DNA of 56,248 nucleotides from Cognatishimia sp. F0-27 (GCF_020667845.1 NZ_JAFMPQ010000034.1:1-56248); one strand, 5' to 3'; counted from the first letter of the stretch, positions 28,850 through 37,538 are shown. The notes: generated from the letters alone by a model not told the origin. Translations and numbers: made by a program.

Positions 28850-29677
28850 TCAATCGCGCAGCAGCTCGTTGATCCCGGTCTTGGAGCGCGTGCGTTCATC
28901 CACACGCTTGACGATCACGGCGCAGTAAAGGTTAACCCCGTTCTTCGATGGCATCGAGCCTGCAACGACCACCGAATAGGGTGGCACCTCGCCATACATG
29001 ACCTCACCGGTTTCGCGATCCACGATCTTCGTCGACTGACCGATGAACACGCCCATGCCCAGCACGGAACCTTCGCGCACGATGCAGCCCTCGACCACCT
29101 CGGAGCGTGCCCCGATGAAGCAGTTGTCCTCGATGATGGTCGGACCGGCCTGCATCGGTTCCAGAACGCCACCAATCCCGACACCGCCGGACAGGTGCAC
29201 ATTCTTGCCGATCTGCGCACAGGAGCCGACCGTGGCCCAGGTATCGACCATGGTGCCTTCGTCCACATAGGCGCCGAGATTCACGAAGGACGGCATGAGC
29301 ACGACACCCGGCGCGATGAAGGCCGATTTGCGCACCACGCAGTTCGGCACCGCGCGGAAGCCGGCGTCCCGCCATTGCCCGGCATCCCAGCCCTTGAACT
29401 TGCTGTCGACCTTGTCCCACCAGCCGCCGCCCTGGGGGCCGCCGTCCTGGATTTCCATGTCCTTGATCCGAAAGCCCAGAAGAACGGCCTTCTTCGCCCA
29501 CTGGTTGACATGCCAATCGCCATTTTCGCGACGCTCCGCAACCCTGAGCCCCCCACCATCGAGCGCGTTCAGCGTCTCTTCGATGGCCTCGCGGGTGGCG
29601 CCTGTGGTCGCCGGCGTGATCTCGGCCCGGTTTTCCCAAGCGGCTTCGATGGCAACTTCCAACTCGGCATTCGACAT
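28850..29677 (-). CDS. dapD: 2,3,4,5-tetrahydropyridine-2,6-dicarboxylate N-succinyltransferase
   Basis: The 275-residue trimeric enzyme succinylates tetrahydrodipicolinate in the lysine/meso-DAP pathway, using succinyl-CoA. The N-terminal helical domain is at about 1-95. The left-handed beta helix of hexapeptide repeats starts near 105 ([38 protein letters not shown] is read in overlapping hexads). [11 protein letters not shown] and the C-terminal [20 protein letters not shown] are DapD-specific. Its length matches E. coli DapD (274 aa). GGGGAG precedes ATG 29677. Together with dapE nearby it shows that this organism uses the succinylase route. Confidence 0.96.
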   Translation of the reverse strand: MSNAELEVAIEAAWENRAEITPATTGATREAIEETLNALDGGGLRVAERRENGDWHVNQWAKKAVLLGFRIKDMEIQDGGPQGGGWWDKVDSKFKGWDAGQWRDAGFRAVPNCVVRKSAFIAPGVVLMPSFVNLGAYVDEGTMVDTWATVGSCAQIGKNVHLSGGVGIGGVLEPMQAGPTIIEDNCFIGARSEVVEGCIVREGSVLGMGVFIGQSTKIVDRETGEVMYGEVPPYSVVVAGSMPSKNGVNLYCAVIVKRVDERTRSKTGINELLRD

Positions 29678-29803
29678 GTGCAACTCCCCTGTTCGCGTCG
29701 CACACCCCCTTAATGCCCTCCTGCCTGCCGCGCAATGCACCACTCGGCCGGCCGCTTGCCTTTTGGCGCGGCGGTTGGGGACTGTCGGCGTGCCGCGCCC
29801 GTA

Positions 29804-30721
29804 TCAGCCGAGCGGATCGGGTGCTACATTGCCGCCACATACAAGCACCGCCACCCGCTCCCCCGGTTCGGGCACATAGGCCCCCCATTGCAGCGCGGCG
29901 AGGGCGCAGGCCCCTGCGGGCTCCACAAGCAGGCGATGCGCCTGCCAGAGCGTTTTCTGCGCCTCCAGGATCGCACCATCGGGGACCGTGACACAGGAAA
30001 TTCCCTGCGCCGCGGCCAGATCATAGGCGATCTGACCAATCCGGCGCGCGCCCAGCGCATTGGCGGCAACTCCCGACACCGGGACATCGACCGGCGCACC
30101 GGCGTCAAGCGCCGCAGCCAGCGCGTTACAGCTGCCCGGCTCAACCGCAACAACCTTGCGCGCGCCCTGCAGCCACGCCAGCGCCCCGGCGATCAATCCG
30201 CCCCCGCCCACGGCAATCAGCACCGTATCCGCCGCGAGCCCCTGCGCCTCCCATTCGCGCATCAGCGTGCCCTGCCCGGCGACCGTCAGATCGGCATCAT
30301 AGGCATGGACCTGCATCGCGCCCTGCTCTTCTTCGAACCGGCGCGCCATGTCCGCCGCATCGGCATACTCACCCGGCACAACGGTCAGATCCGCCCCGGT
30401 GCGCTCGATCAGGCCAATCTTGGCCGGTCCGGCGATTTCCGGAACAAAGATCCGCGCCCTGTGGCCGAGCATCCGCGCCGCATAGGCCACCGCCGCCCCG
30501 TGATTGCCGCCCGACGCCGCCACGATCCCGGCCTCCGGCACATCCACCGCAGCCAGCGTGTTGAACGCGCCGCGCGCCTTGAAACTGCCCATGTGCTGCA
30601 GATGTTCGAGCTTGAGATCCACCGGGCGCTCCCAGAGGGACGCGCTCTGCATCACCGGCGTCACCTGTGCGTGGCCCGCGATGCGCTCGGCCGCTGCATT
30701 GATCTGCGCTTTCCAATCCAT
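29804..30721 (-). CDS. Threonine/serine dehydratase-like PLP enzyme
   Basis: The 305-residue fold-type II PLP enzyme resembles short, catabolic-type threonine dehydratases and serine racemases. The Schiff-base lysine is K48 in MGSFKARGAFN. ASGGNHGAAVAYA binds the substrate carboxylate, and IAVGGGGLIAG is the tetraglycine loop binding PLP phosphate. No C-terminal ACT-like regulatory domain is present, unlike biosynthetic IlvA (about 500 aa). Substrate (L-Thr, L-Ser or a hydroxy-amino acid) cannot be decided from sequence alone. AGGAGC precedes ATG 30721. It is divergent from the LOG-family gene across a 103-bp gap. Confidence 0.85.
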   Translation of the reverse strand: MDWKAQINAAAERIAGHAQVTPVMQSASLWERPVDLKLEHLQHMGSFKARGAFNTLAAVDVPEAGIVAASGGNHGAAVAYAARMLGHRARIFVPEIAGPAKIGLIERTGADLTVVPGEYADAADMARRFEEEQGAMQVHAYDADLTVAGQGTLMREWEAQGLAADTVLIAVGGGGLIAGALAWLQGARKVVAVEPGSCNALAAALDAGAPVDVPVSGVAANALGARRIGQIAYDLAAAQGISCVTVPDGAILEAQKTLWQAHRLLVEPAGACALAALQWGAYVPEPGERVAVLVCGGNVAPDPLG

Positions 30722-30824
30722 TGCCCGGCTCCTGTCCTGCGTGACGCGCAGTTGGCACGTATCGCTCTGGTGTGTGTTTGCGCTGACGCTATAGTCGGAG
30801 CAAGCACCATACAAGGACGCCCCG

Positions 30825-31667
30825 ATGAAAGATGACCGCCGCAGCAGCCTGCGCGATGCTGGGACCGATTGCGAGACCGCTCGCGCGGTTCCCGAAACAC
30901 CGCAAACCCTCTCGCCGAGCTACCGGCTCGCCTTTGCGGATGACAGTTTCCTGTGCCGCGACGAACTCCGGCCTGTCCGGTTGCAACTGGAATTGCTGAA
31001 ATTCGAGATGCTGCTCGACGAGCACCAGATCGACAGCACCGTTGTTCTGTTCGGCGGCGCGCGGATCCCGTCGCCCGCGGACAAGGCCAGCGCGGGCACG
31101 CAAACGCTTGCGGACCTGTCACAGTTCTACGAGGAGGCGCGCCGTTTTGCGAAGCTGGTCACGGAGAAATCCGTGGCGTCCGGAAACCGCGACTGGGTGA
31201 TCTGCACCGGCGGCGGACCGGGCGTCATGGAGGCGGGCAACCGGGGTGCCGAAGAGGCCGGAGGCGTTTCGATCGGCTTGAACATCGTGTTGCCGCATGA
31301 ACAGGCCCCGAACCCCTATGTGACGCCGGACCTGGCCTTCAATTTCCATTATTTTGCGATCCGCAAGATGCATTTCCTGATGCGCGCCGCCGCGATCTGC
31401 GTGTTTCCCGGCGGGTTTGGCACGCTGGACGAGCTGTTCGAGTCGCTGACGCTGATCCAGACCGGGCGCATGAAACGGGTGCCCTTCCTGCTCTTCGGAC
31501 GCGATTTCTGGGAACGGATCATCAACTGGGATGCCCTTGCGGAGGCCGGAACGATCTCGCAGGACGACCTGTCACTGTTCCGATTTGTCGAAACCGGCGA
31601 AGAGGCGCTTGCCGCGATCGAAAACTGGGAGGCGCACGGCGTTCGGGACATCATCCCCGGCCGCTGA
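30825..31667 (+). CDS. LOG-family/TIGR00730 Rossmann protein
   Basis: The 280-residue protein belongs to the lysine-decarboxylase-like LOG family, whose characterised members hydrolyse nucleoside 5'-monophosphates to base and ribose 5-phosphate (cytokinin activation or nucleotide salvage). Signatures are VICTGGGPGVMEAGNRGA and VFPGGFGTLDELFE, the PGGxGTxxE motif binding the ribose phosphate. The first 60-70 residues form a helical N-terminal extension longer than the minimal domain. The old name lysine decarboxylase is misleading, since no such activity is expected. No neighbouring gene identifies the base used. Confidence 0.87.
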   Translation: MKDDRRSSLRDAGTDCETARAVPETPQTLSPSYRLAFADDSFLCRDELRPVRLQLELLKFEMLLDEHQIDSTVVLFGGARIPSPADKASAGTQTLADLSQFYEEARRFAKLVTEKSVASGNRDWVICTGGGPGVMEAGNRGAEEAGGVSIGLNIVLPHEQAPNPYVTPDLAFNFHYFAIRKMHFLMRAAAICVFPGGFGTLDELFESLTLIQTGRMKRVPFLLFGRDFWERIINWDALAEAGTISQDDLSLFRFVETGEEALAAIENWEAHGVRDIIPGR

Positions 31668-31861
31668 CAAGCACAGGCCGGCCCGGGTCCGATCCACGTC
31701 GGAAGGCCGGTCAGCCCTGCCCGGCCGCCGGCCCTCGGCGTGATGTCTGCCAAAAACGCGCGGACCGCGGTGGAGAGCCCGCAGGGCGCCCTCGTGCGAG
31801 GACGCCGTCACCATGAACTGGGGAAGGGCAAGCGGGGGAGCAGCGTTGCGCCAGCACCGCG

Positions 31862-33730
31862 TCAGACGGTGCCCAGCTGTTCCTCGATCACCTCGTGCTC
31901 GACCCAGCGCGCAATCACCGCGCGGGCGGCATCGGCGTCGCGGGTTTCCAGCGCAAGGCGCAGATCCTTGATCGCGGTCGCCATCTCGAACTCGGAGAGG
32001 TAGCTCTCCTGCGCGCGCAGGATCTTGGGATGCGGTGTCGTCAGCATGTCGGGCTCGATCAGCAGCTCTTCATGCAGCTTTTCGCCGGGTCGCAGCCCGA
32101 CGATCTTGATCTCGATATCGCCTTCCGGCGTTTCCGCATCCTTCACCTGGAACCCGGCGCCCTCGATCATCTTGCGTGCGAGTTCCTTGATCGGAACCGG
32201 GTCTCCCATGTCCAGAACGAACACTTCGCCCCCCTGGGCAAAGGACCCGGCCAGAAGCACAAGCCGGGCGGCTTCGGAAATCGTCATGAAGTAGCGGGTC
32301 ACGTCGCCGTGGGTCAGCGTCACCGGACCACCGCGTTCGATCTGTTCCTTGAACAGCGGGATGACAGAGCCGGACGACCCGAGGACGTTGCCAAAGCGCA
32401 CCATGGAAAAGCGTGTGCCCGCCGAGCGCGTAGCAAGATCCTGCACGAGAAGCTCCGCGAGGCGCTTGGATGCGCCCATCACATTGGTTGGCCGCACCGC
32501 CTTGTCGGAGGACACGAGGATAAAGCGCTCGACCCCGGTGACGCGCGCCGCGTCGGCCATCACCTTGGTGCCGATGACATTGTTGCGCAGACCGCTGATC
32601 GGGTTGCATTCGACCATGGGCAGGTGCTTGTAAGCCGCCGCGTGCAGCACCACCTCGATGCGGTGTTGCTCCAGCAGTTGTGTCATCAGCGGCTGATCGA
32701 GCACCGACGCCAGCACAGGCACAATTGTCATGCCTTCGGCGAGGGATTTGAGCTCTTTCTCGATGTTGTAAAGACCCAGCTCCGAGTGATCGACGAGCAC
32801 CACGCATTCGGGCTTGCACGCCACCAGCTGACGGCAGAGCTCCGAGCCGATCGACCCGCCCGCGCCGGTGATGAGGATGCGGCGGTTCGTATAGGCATGG
32901 CTGACCGCGGGTAGCTCCTTTTCAAGCTGATTGCGCCCGAGAAGATCGTCGAGCGAGACCGGCGATACCGAGCGGTTCATCGCTTCGCGCCCGATCAACG
33001 CGGCAAAGGACGGAACGGTGTGCACCTCGCATCCCATGCGACGCAGCCGTTGCGCGATGCCTGCGACGGTCGGCTGGCTGATCGAGGGCATGGCCAGAAC
33101 GATACGCTGGATGTCCATCTCCGCGACCATCTGCTTGATGCGGCTGGCGCCATAGACGCGAATGCCCTGAATCGAGGTGCTTTGCAGCGTCGGGTCGTCA
33201 TCGATGAAGGCGACCACATCGACCGCGTGGTCATGGCGCAGCGCGGACGCCAGCTGCTGGCCCGTCTGACCGGCGCCGTAGATCATCACCCGCATCCGGT
33301 TCTGGCCGCGGCGGTAGATCATCATCGTCAGATGCCGCAGACCGATCCGCCAGGCCGCGCCGAACACCATCAGCAGAAGCGTGAAATTGAAAAAGACTGC
33401 AAAAGACAAGCTTGAGCCAAAGGCGGAGCCAAGAATGACCCCCGTCAGACCCAGCCCCGTGGCAAAGGTCGCGGTGCGCAGGATGCCCCGCATTTCGTAT
33501 GCGTTGAGCTTCATATGCGGCAGACCGAGCCACCAGCCGAGACCAGCCCCTCCCACCATGAGCCCTGCGAACAGCGGTGCCGCGGACAGCAGTGTTGCTG
33601 GGTCAGCGGAGGTCGAGGCACTCAGCACCAGCGCCAAGTACAGCGCCACTGCGATCATCACCACGTCGGCAAGCATGAAAATGGCCTGTTTACAGCCAGG
33701 CGAGAGCGTCCTGATAATACTATAAAGCAT
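31862..33730 (-). CDS. Polysaccharide biosynthesis nucleotide-sugar dehydratase/epimerase (CapD/WbpM/FlaA1 type)
   Basis: The 622-residue membrane enzyme has four N-terminal transmembrane helices (about 15-135) and a CoA-binding-like Rossmann domain (about 145-265). Its C-terminal extended SDR domain starts at RILITGAGGSIGSELCRQL. The active-site triad region reads VSSDKAVRPTN followed by MGASKR, so methionine replaces the usual tyrosine of YxxxK, as in UDP-GlcNAc 4,6-dehydratases such as WbpM. It probably acts on a UDP-HexNAc at the inner membrane for exopolysaccharide or O-antigen. No other glycan genes are nearby. ATG 33730 gives a normal N-terminus. Confidence 0.9.
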   Translation of the reverse strand: MLYSIIRTLSPGCKQAIFMLADVVMIAVALYLALVLSASTSADPATLLSAAPLFAGLMVGGAGLGWWLGLPHMKLNAYEMRGILRTATFATGLGLTGVILGSAFGSSLSFAVFFNFTLLLMVFGAAWRIGLRHLTMMIYRRGQNRMRVMIYGAGQTGQQLASALRHDHAVDVVAFIDDDPTLQSTSIQGIRVYGASRIKQMVAEMDIQRIVLAMPSISQPTVAGIAQRLRRMGCEVHTVPSFAALIGREAMNRSVSPVSLDDLLGRNQLEKELPAVSHAYTNRRILITGAGGSIGSELCRQLVACKPECVVLVDHSELGLYNIEKELKSLAEGMTIVPVLASVLDQPLMTQLLEQHRIEVVLHAAAYKHLPMVECNPISGLRNNVIGTKVMADAARVTGVERFILVSSDKAVRPTNVMGASKRLAELLVQDLATRSAGTRFSMVRFGNVLGSSGSVIPLFKEQIERGGPVTLTHGDVTRYFMTISEAARLVLLAGSFAQGGEVFVLDMGDPVPIKELARKMIEGAGFQVKDAETPEGDIEIKIVGLRPGEKLHEELLIEPDMLTTPHPKILRAQESYLSEFEMATAIKDLRLALETRDADAARAVIARWVEHEVIEEQLGTV

Positions 33731-33914
33731 GTCCCGTTCCCTGACTCTCGTGCGGTGCTCTGCGCCGAGGCCTTTTTTATTGTCATGCCCGCACAGCGCC
33801 TGTTGGCGCAATCCCGGCCCTTGGAGACCACCCGGCACTGTCACATAATTGCGCCGCTCGGGAAGATCGCCGTCTTAGCTAATGAGATACCTTCTGCAGA
33901 TACACCACCGGTGC

Positions 33915-33948
33915 GCCCAAAAAAATGGCGGATTTCCGCCATTTGGGC
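33915..33948 (-). terminator. Rho-independent terminator reading leftward
   Basis: On the minus strand AAATGGCGG-AAAT-CCGCCATTT forms a 9-bp perfect stem followed by TTTT, with outer GCCC/GGGC arms able to extend it. It lies 184 nt upstream of the capD-like start codon, inside that gene's probable leader, and could be an attenuator or the end of an antisense transcript. Confidence 0.7.
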
Positions 33949-33964
33949 ACTTCAAGGGGAATAT

Positions 33965-33986
33965 CGGCGGGTATTCGCCGGTTTTT
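33965..33986 (+). terminator. Terminator-like hairpin reading rightward
   Basis: CGGCG-GGTATT-CGCCG followed by GTTTTT makes a short intrinsic-terminator shape on the plus strand, 222 nt upstream of the asd ATG. The stem is only 5 bp, so support is moderate. Confidence 0.45.
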
Positions 33987-34207
33987 CGGGCACGTGCCCT
34001 CAATTTCGGCGGTTTCAGGCTGGCCAAAAGCGCCCGGCTGCGGCAGGCCGCCACACCCTTTGGCGCCTGCCCCTGTTGCGACCGGGGCAAAACTCCACCG
34101 TGCCGCAGCAAAGAGGTCTTTCAAGCCGTGTCGCTCTGGGGTAACGACGCCTCGGACAACGGGCCGGAACATCGTGTTCCGCCATCAGACCTAAACGGAG
34201 GACCGAC

Positions 34208-35230
34208 ATGGGTTACAGGGTCGTCGTCGCCGGTGCCACGGGCAACGTGGGCCGCGAAATGCTGAACATCCTCGCCGAACGGGAATTCCCCGTCGACGAG
34301 CTGGCGGTGCTGGCGTCACGCCGCTCGCTTGGCACGGAGGTGAGCTTTGGCGACAAGACGCTCAAAACCCAGGACCTCGCCACGTTTGACTTCACCGGCT
34401 GGGACATCGCGCTTTTTGCGATCGGCTCCGATGCGACCAAGGAATTCGCGCCCAAGGCCGCCAAGGCGGGCTGTGTGGTGATCGATAACTCGTCGCTCTA
34501 TCGCTATGATCCCGACGTGCCGCTGATCGTTCCGGAAGTGAACGCCGATGCCGTGATGGGCTACAGCAAGCGTAACATTATCGCCAACCCGAACTGTTCC
34601 ACCGCGCAGATGGTCGTTGCGCTCAAGCCCTTGCATGACCGCGCGCGCATCAAGCGGGTGGTCGTGTCGACCTATCAATCCGTCTCCGGTTCGGGCAAGG
34701 AGGCGATGGATGAACTCTGGGACCAGACGAAGGCTGTCTACAACCCGGTCTCCGATGTGCCGCCCAAGGTTTATCCCAAGCAGATCGCTTTCAACGTGAT
34801 CCCGCATATCGACGTGTTTCTGGAGGACGGCTCCACCAAGGAAGAGTGGAAAATGGTCGCCGAAACCAAGAAGATCATCGACCCGAGCATCAAGGTCACG
34901 GCGACCTGCGTGCGCGTGCCGGTCTTTGTCGGTCATTCCGAGGCGATCAATATCGAGTTCGAAGACTTCCTCGATGAAGACGAGGCGCGCGAGATCCTGC
35001 GCGAAGCACCGGGGATCATGGTGATCGACAAGCGCGAGGATGGCGGATACGTGACTCCCGTCGAATGCGTGGGCGATTTTGCGACCTTCATCTCAAGGAT
35101 TCGGCAGGATTCGACCATCGACAACGGTCTGAACCTGTGGTGCGTTTCGGACAATCTGCGCAAGGGAGCCGCGCTCAACGCGGTCCAGATTGCCGAGGTT
35201 CTTGGCCAGCGCGCGTTGAAAAAGGGCTGA
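34208..35230 (+). CDS. asd: Aspartate-semialdehyde dehydrogenase
   Basis: The 340-residue NADP-dependent enzyme reduces beta-aspartyl phosphate to aspartate semialdehyde, the branch point to lysine/DAP, threonine and methionine. The N-terminal nucleotide-binding motif is VVAGATGNVGREML. The catalytic cysteine is C130 in NPNCSTAQM. The substrate-binding segment STYQSVSGSGKEAM and the catalytic histidine in RVPVFVGHSEAI are present. Length is normal. It sits 4.5 kb from dapD and 7-8 kb from dapE but on the opposite strand, with its own long leader. Confidence 0.96.
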   Translation: MGYRVVVAGATGNVGREMLNILAEREFPVDELAVLASRRSLGTEVSFGDKTLKTQDLATFDFTGWDIALFAIGSDATKEFAPKAAKAGCVVIDNSSLYRYDPDVPLIVPEVNADAVMGYSKRNIIANPNCSTAQMVVALKPLHDRARIKRVVVSTYQSVSGSGKEAMDELWDQTKAVYNPVSDVPPKVYPKQIAFNVIPHIDVFLEDGSTKEEWKMVAETKKIIDPSIKVTATCVRVPVFVGHSEAINIEFEDFLDEDEAREILREAPGIMVIDKREDGGYVTPVECVGDFATFISRIRQDSTIDNGLNLWCVSDNLRKGAALNAVQIAEVLGQRALKKG

Positions 35231-35296
35231 CGCCGCCGCTGTGACATCACCGCGGTGCATATACCGCAGTAGCGGCACCTTAGTCGTACCATTGCG

Positions 35297-35690
35297 GTGA
35301 GAAAACCGCACGGACAGCGGCGCGGGAACCCTGTCGCAGAGAACGTTCCTCGGCGGCACCAGCGCGGCGACCCTACCGAAGTCGCCGCGCCACAATACCA
35401 CTTTCCCTGCGAAAGAGCCGCTTGGATAGCGGCGCGGCTGACCGGGCACACCAACCACGCCGCGGTGGCGCTACCTCGGTGACACTACCGCAGCGACCGA
35501 ACCACAGTGGCGGCGCCACAATAATGCCATCCCGGCGAAAGAGCCTCCCGGATAGCAGCGCGGCAAACCGGGCGTAGCGACCGCATCGCAGCGACACTAC
35601 CGCAGCGACGGCACCGCTGTGGCGGTGCCGGAATGACACAATCCGTGCGAATGAGCCGCAAGGATACCCGCGCGGCAACCCGGGCGCAGC
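35297..35690. repeat. Degenerate tandem repeat, four copies of about 112-126 bp
   Basis: The core GCGAAAGAGCC (GGTGAGAAAACC in copy 1, GCGAATGAGCC in copy 4) followed by GGATAGCGGCGCGG-like sequence appears near 35297, 35409, 35535 and 35647. Spacing is 112, 126 and 112 bp. Each unit also has CACTACCGCAGCGAC-like and CGCCACAAT-like words. Divergence is greater than in the other arrays. Confidence 0.75.
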
Positions 35691-35713
35691 AACCGCGCCG
35701 CAGTGACACCAAC

Positions 35714-35745
35714 AAGCGGGGCACCTTTGGCGTCCCGCTTTTTTT
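35714..35745 (+). terminator. Strong intrinsic terminator 480 bp after asd
   Basis: AAGCGGG and CCCGCTT (35714-35720 and 35734-35740) pair around a 13-nt loop and are followed by TTTTT. It could end the asd transcript after a long untranslated repeat region, or an independent RNA. Confidence 0.8.
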
Positions 35746-35761
35746 GTGCCCGCAAAATTGG

Positions 35762-35819
35762 GGAGCGAGCCTGTCGGATAAGCCTGGCAAGGGTGTCGCG
35801 ACCTTGATCGCTCCTTTTT
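35762..35819 (+). terminator. Branched hairpin followed by T5
   Basis: GGAGCGA (35762-35768) pairs with TCGCTCC (35808-35814), which is directly followed by TTTTT. The 39-nt interior contains a further stem, CAAGG / CCTTG. It may be a second terminator or the 3' part of a small structured RNA lying between the two T-runs. Confidence 0.45.
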
Positions 35820-35893
35820 GGGAACCGCTGCGTCAAGCCGCTGGGATCTGCATTCCGATGGCCAGACAGAGGGTCGATTGCGTCACTGCGGCA

Positions 35894-36093
35894 GGTCTTC
35901 GTGCCTCGCCGCGGGTCTTCGTGCCTCGCCGCTGGTCTTCGCGCTTCGCAGTTGGTCTTCCCGCCCCGCGGCTGGTCTTCCCGCCCCGCGGCTGGTCTTC
36001 CCGCCCCGTGGTTGGTCTTCGCGCCCTGCCACTGGTCTCTCCTCCCCGCGGCTGCTCTACGCACTCGGCGGCTGGCCTTCGAGCCCCGATTTT
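35894..36093. repeat. 20-bp minisatellite, ten copies
   Basis: Units of the type GGTCTTCCCGCCCCGCGGCT begin at 35894 and recur every 20 bp to 36074. Two adjacent copies (35954, 35974) are identical and the outer ones diverge (GGTCTCTCC, GCTCTACGC, GGCCTTCGA). The period is not a multiple of three. Confidence 0.92.
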
Positions 36094-36228
36094 GCCATGC
36101 GCTTTCGCGAAATGGTCCCGATACCGGCCATGACGTGTCCTGTTTCTGCCCAGATTGCACGCGATGGTTGTTATGTCATCGTCGAACGCGGTGGCCCCAC
36201 CAGGACTGTCGATGGAAGGAACAGGTCC

Positions 36229-36366
36229 ATGACTGACACGCTGATCTGCATTGCCCGCGCGCGCCGCCTGCGCGCCCTGAACGCCCTCGACGGCCAGCGC
36301 CGCCGTCGCCGTCCCGTGCGGTCGTGGCTGTTCCGCTCACCCGCCGCACGCGCCATCGCTGTCTGA
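36229..36366 (+). CDS. Possible small basic protein (45 aa)
   Basis: ATG 36229 is preceded by GGAAGGA at good spacing and opens a 45-residue frame ending at TGA 36366. The product is very basic (RARRLRAL, QRRRRRPVR) with a short N-terminal hydrophobic/cysteine stretch (MTDTLICIARA). Similar small Arg-rich proteins occur in related bacteria, but I recognise no family. It could be spurious. Confidence 0.4.
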   Translation: MTDTLICIARARRLRALNALDGQRRRRRPVRSWLFRSPAARAIAV

Positions 36367-36461
36367 TAAAGACAGTGCCATCCTGAGCGGCCCCGACTTG
36401 CCCGGCTGCGCCCAATCATGAACCAAAACCGCATTTCCCGCATGGGTGTCGGTGGAACAGG

Positions 36462-37412
36462 TCAGCCCGCTACGTGGCGCCGAGGGCTCGAAAAAAGCGG
36501 TGGGCCCGCGTCTCCTGCCTCCTTTTGCTGGAAAATGGCCGTTTCGCTGCCCCCGCCCGTTGCATCCGCTTCCAGCGCCTTCGCACTTGCACTCGCCCTC
36601 GCTGAGAAAGTCAGCCGAGGGCTCTCGTCGCGCCGACCGTCAGCCCCCGCATCCGTTTGCACCATCCTCTTGGCGGGTGCAGGGTCACCCAGAACGCGTG
36701 GCGCTTCATCACCTGCATGCACCCCGCCATCGCCCGAAGGCATCCCGCCTTTGTCCGCCTCGCGTGCTGCCACCCGTGCAAGCGCGCCTCTGGCCGTGGC
36801 GCCGGCGTCCCGCATGAAGCACATCTTCGCCCCAGCATCTTCGACCATGTCCTCGACCGGCCCCCGTTGCACCGACAATGCGCTCAACCGGTGCCCCGGC
36901 CGTGCAATCGGCGCGACCCGCGCACCCTGCCCCCGCAGACGCGCCCAGTCGATACCGCTGCTGTCAGGGAAACGCGCACCGATCCTCCGCTCGAGCGCCG
37001 CGCGGGACAGGCCAAGGCTGTCGAGGCTCCAGAGCCGGTCCTCACCGGGATGCTGGACCACCTCCAGACCCGTTGAACCGCTGCGCAGCGCGCATCCGCG
37101 CAACATCAAGCGCCCCTGAAGCTCCGGCCAGGACTGCGCCGATTCCAGATCGCGCCGCACCTGCTCCCGCAGGCCCTCATCCGCGAGGCGACGCGCGTCG
37201 GGCGGACCGCCGCCCTCGACGCCCGTGGCCTCGTCTGCCGCCGCGCCGGGGGCTTGCGTTGCCGCCCATGCGTCGTCCAACGACCGCTCGACCAGTTGTG
37301 AAAGATATTCGCGCAACACGTCCTCCAAGTCCTGGCCCTTGCGGTCCGCCACGGTCTGCAACGCACGACAGAGCGGATCGTCTTCGTTGATGCGGATCTC
37401 GATCCTCGTCAT
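36462..37412 (-). CDS. Hypothetical protein: RHH-like N-terminus plus relaxase-tail-like domain
   Basis: The 316-residue product begins with a strand and two helices (MTRIEIRINEDDP, then VADRKGQDLEDVLREYL) resembling a ribbon-helix-helix DNA-binding fold. At about residues 90-145 a domain (WPELQGRLMLRGCALRS, then SLDSLGLSRAALERRIG) resembles a small domain found in the C-terminal part of some MobA/VirD2-type relaxases. The remaining 170 residues are low-complexity Ala/Gly/Asp/Arg-rich and may be disordered. The divergent neighbour carries the same small domain. ATG 37412 is preferred over an ATG 42 bp earlier because the fold begins there. Confidence 0.6.
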   Translation of the reverse strand: MTRIEIRINEDDPLCRALQTVADRKGQDLEDVLREYLSQLVERSLDDAWAATQAPGAAADEATGVEGGGPPDARRLADEGLREQVRRDLESAQSWPELQGRLMLRGCALRSGSTGLEVVQHPGEDRLWSLDSLGLSRAALERRIGARFPDSSGIDWARLRGQGARVAPIARPGHRLSALSVQRGPVEDMVEDAGAKMCFMRDAGATARGALARVAAREADKGGMPSGDGGVHAGDEAPRVLGDPAPAKRMVQTDAGADGRRDESPRLTFSARASASAKALEADATGGGSETAIFQQKEAGDAGPPLFSSPRRHVAG

Positions 37413-37538
37413 GGGGACACCTTGCGCACGCCAGGTTAAGGAAGCGTTTCCCAAACCACGATAATACGTCCGCTCCGGCCCTAGTTTTGCCGTTTTCGAC
37501 GCGCAGACTGGCGGTGTTCAGAGTATTGGAGTTCCGCC

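Larger units (their letters stand above)
33731..34207. other. Structured 477-bp region between divergent capD-like and asd genes
   Basis: No gene is supported. The region contains two terminator-like hairpins in convergent orientation (33915-33948 minus, 33965-33986 plus) and a 12-bp palindrome GGGCACGTGCCC at 33988-33999. The asd start codon has CGGAGGACC just upstream. Confidence 0.55.
35231..36228. other. Noncoding region of about 1 kb with repeats and terminators
   Basis: Downstream of asd I see no convincing gene. The region holds a degenerate long-unit tandem array (35297-35690), a strong terminator (35714-35745), a second T-run hairpin (35762-35819) and a ten-copy 20-bp minisatellite (35894-36093). 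Frames crossing it are open on both strands but translate repeats. Confidence 0.55.

Noticed and set aside
31668-31861. Small gene between the LOG-family and capD-like genes
   Set aside because: Frames on both strands are short, GC-driven and without ribosome-binding sites.
35597-36160. Long frames on both strands through the 20-bp minisatellite downstream of asd
   Set aside because: The 20-bp period cycles through all frames, giving open but meaningless peptides; two terminators lie within the plus frame.
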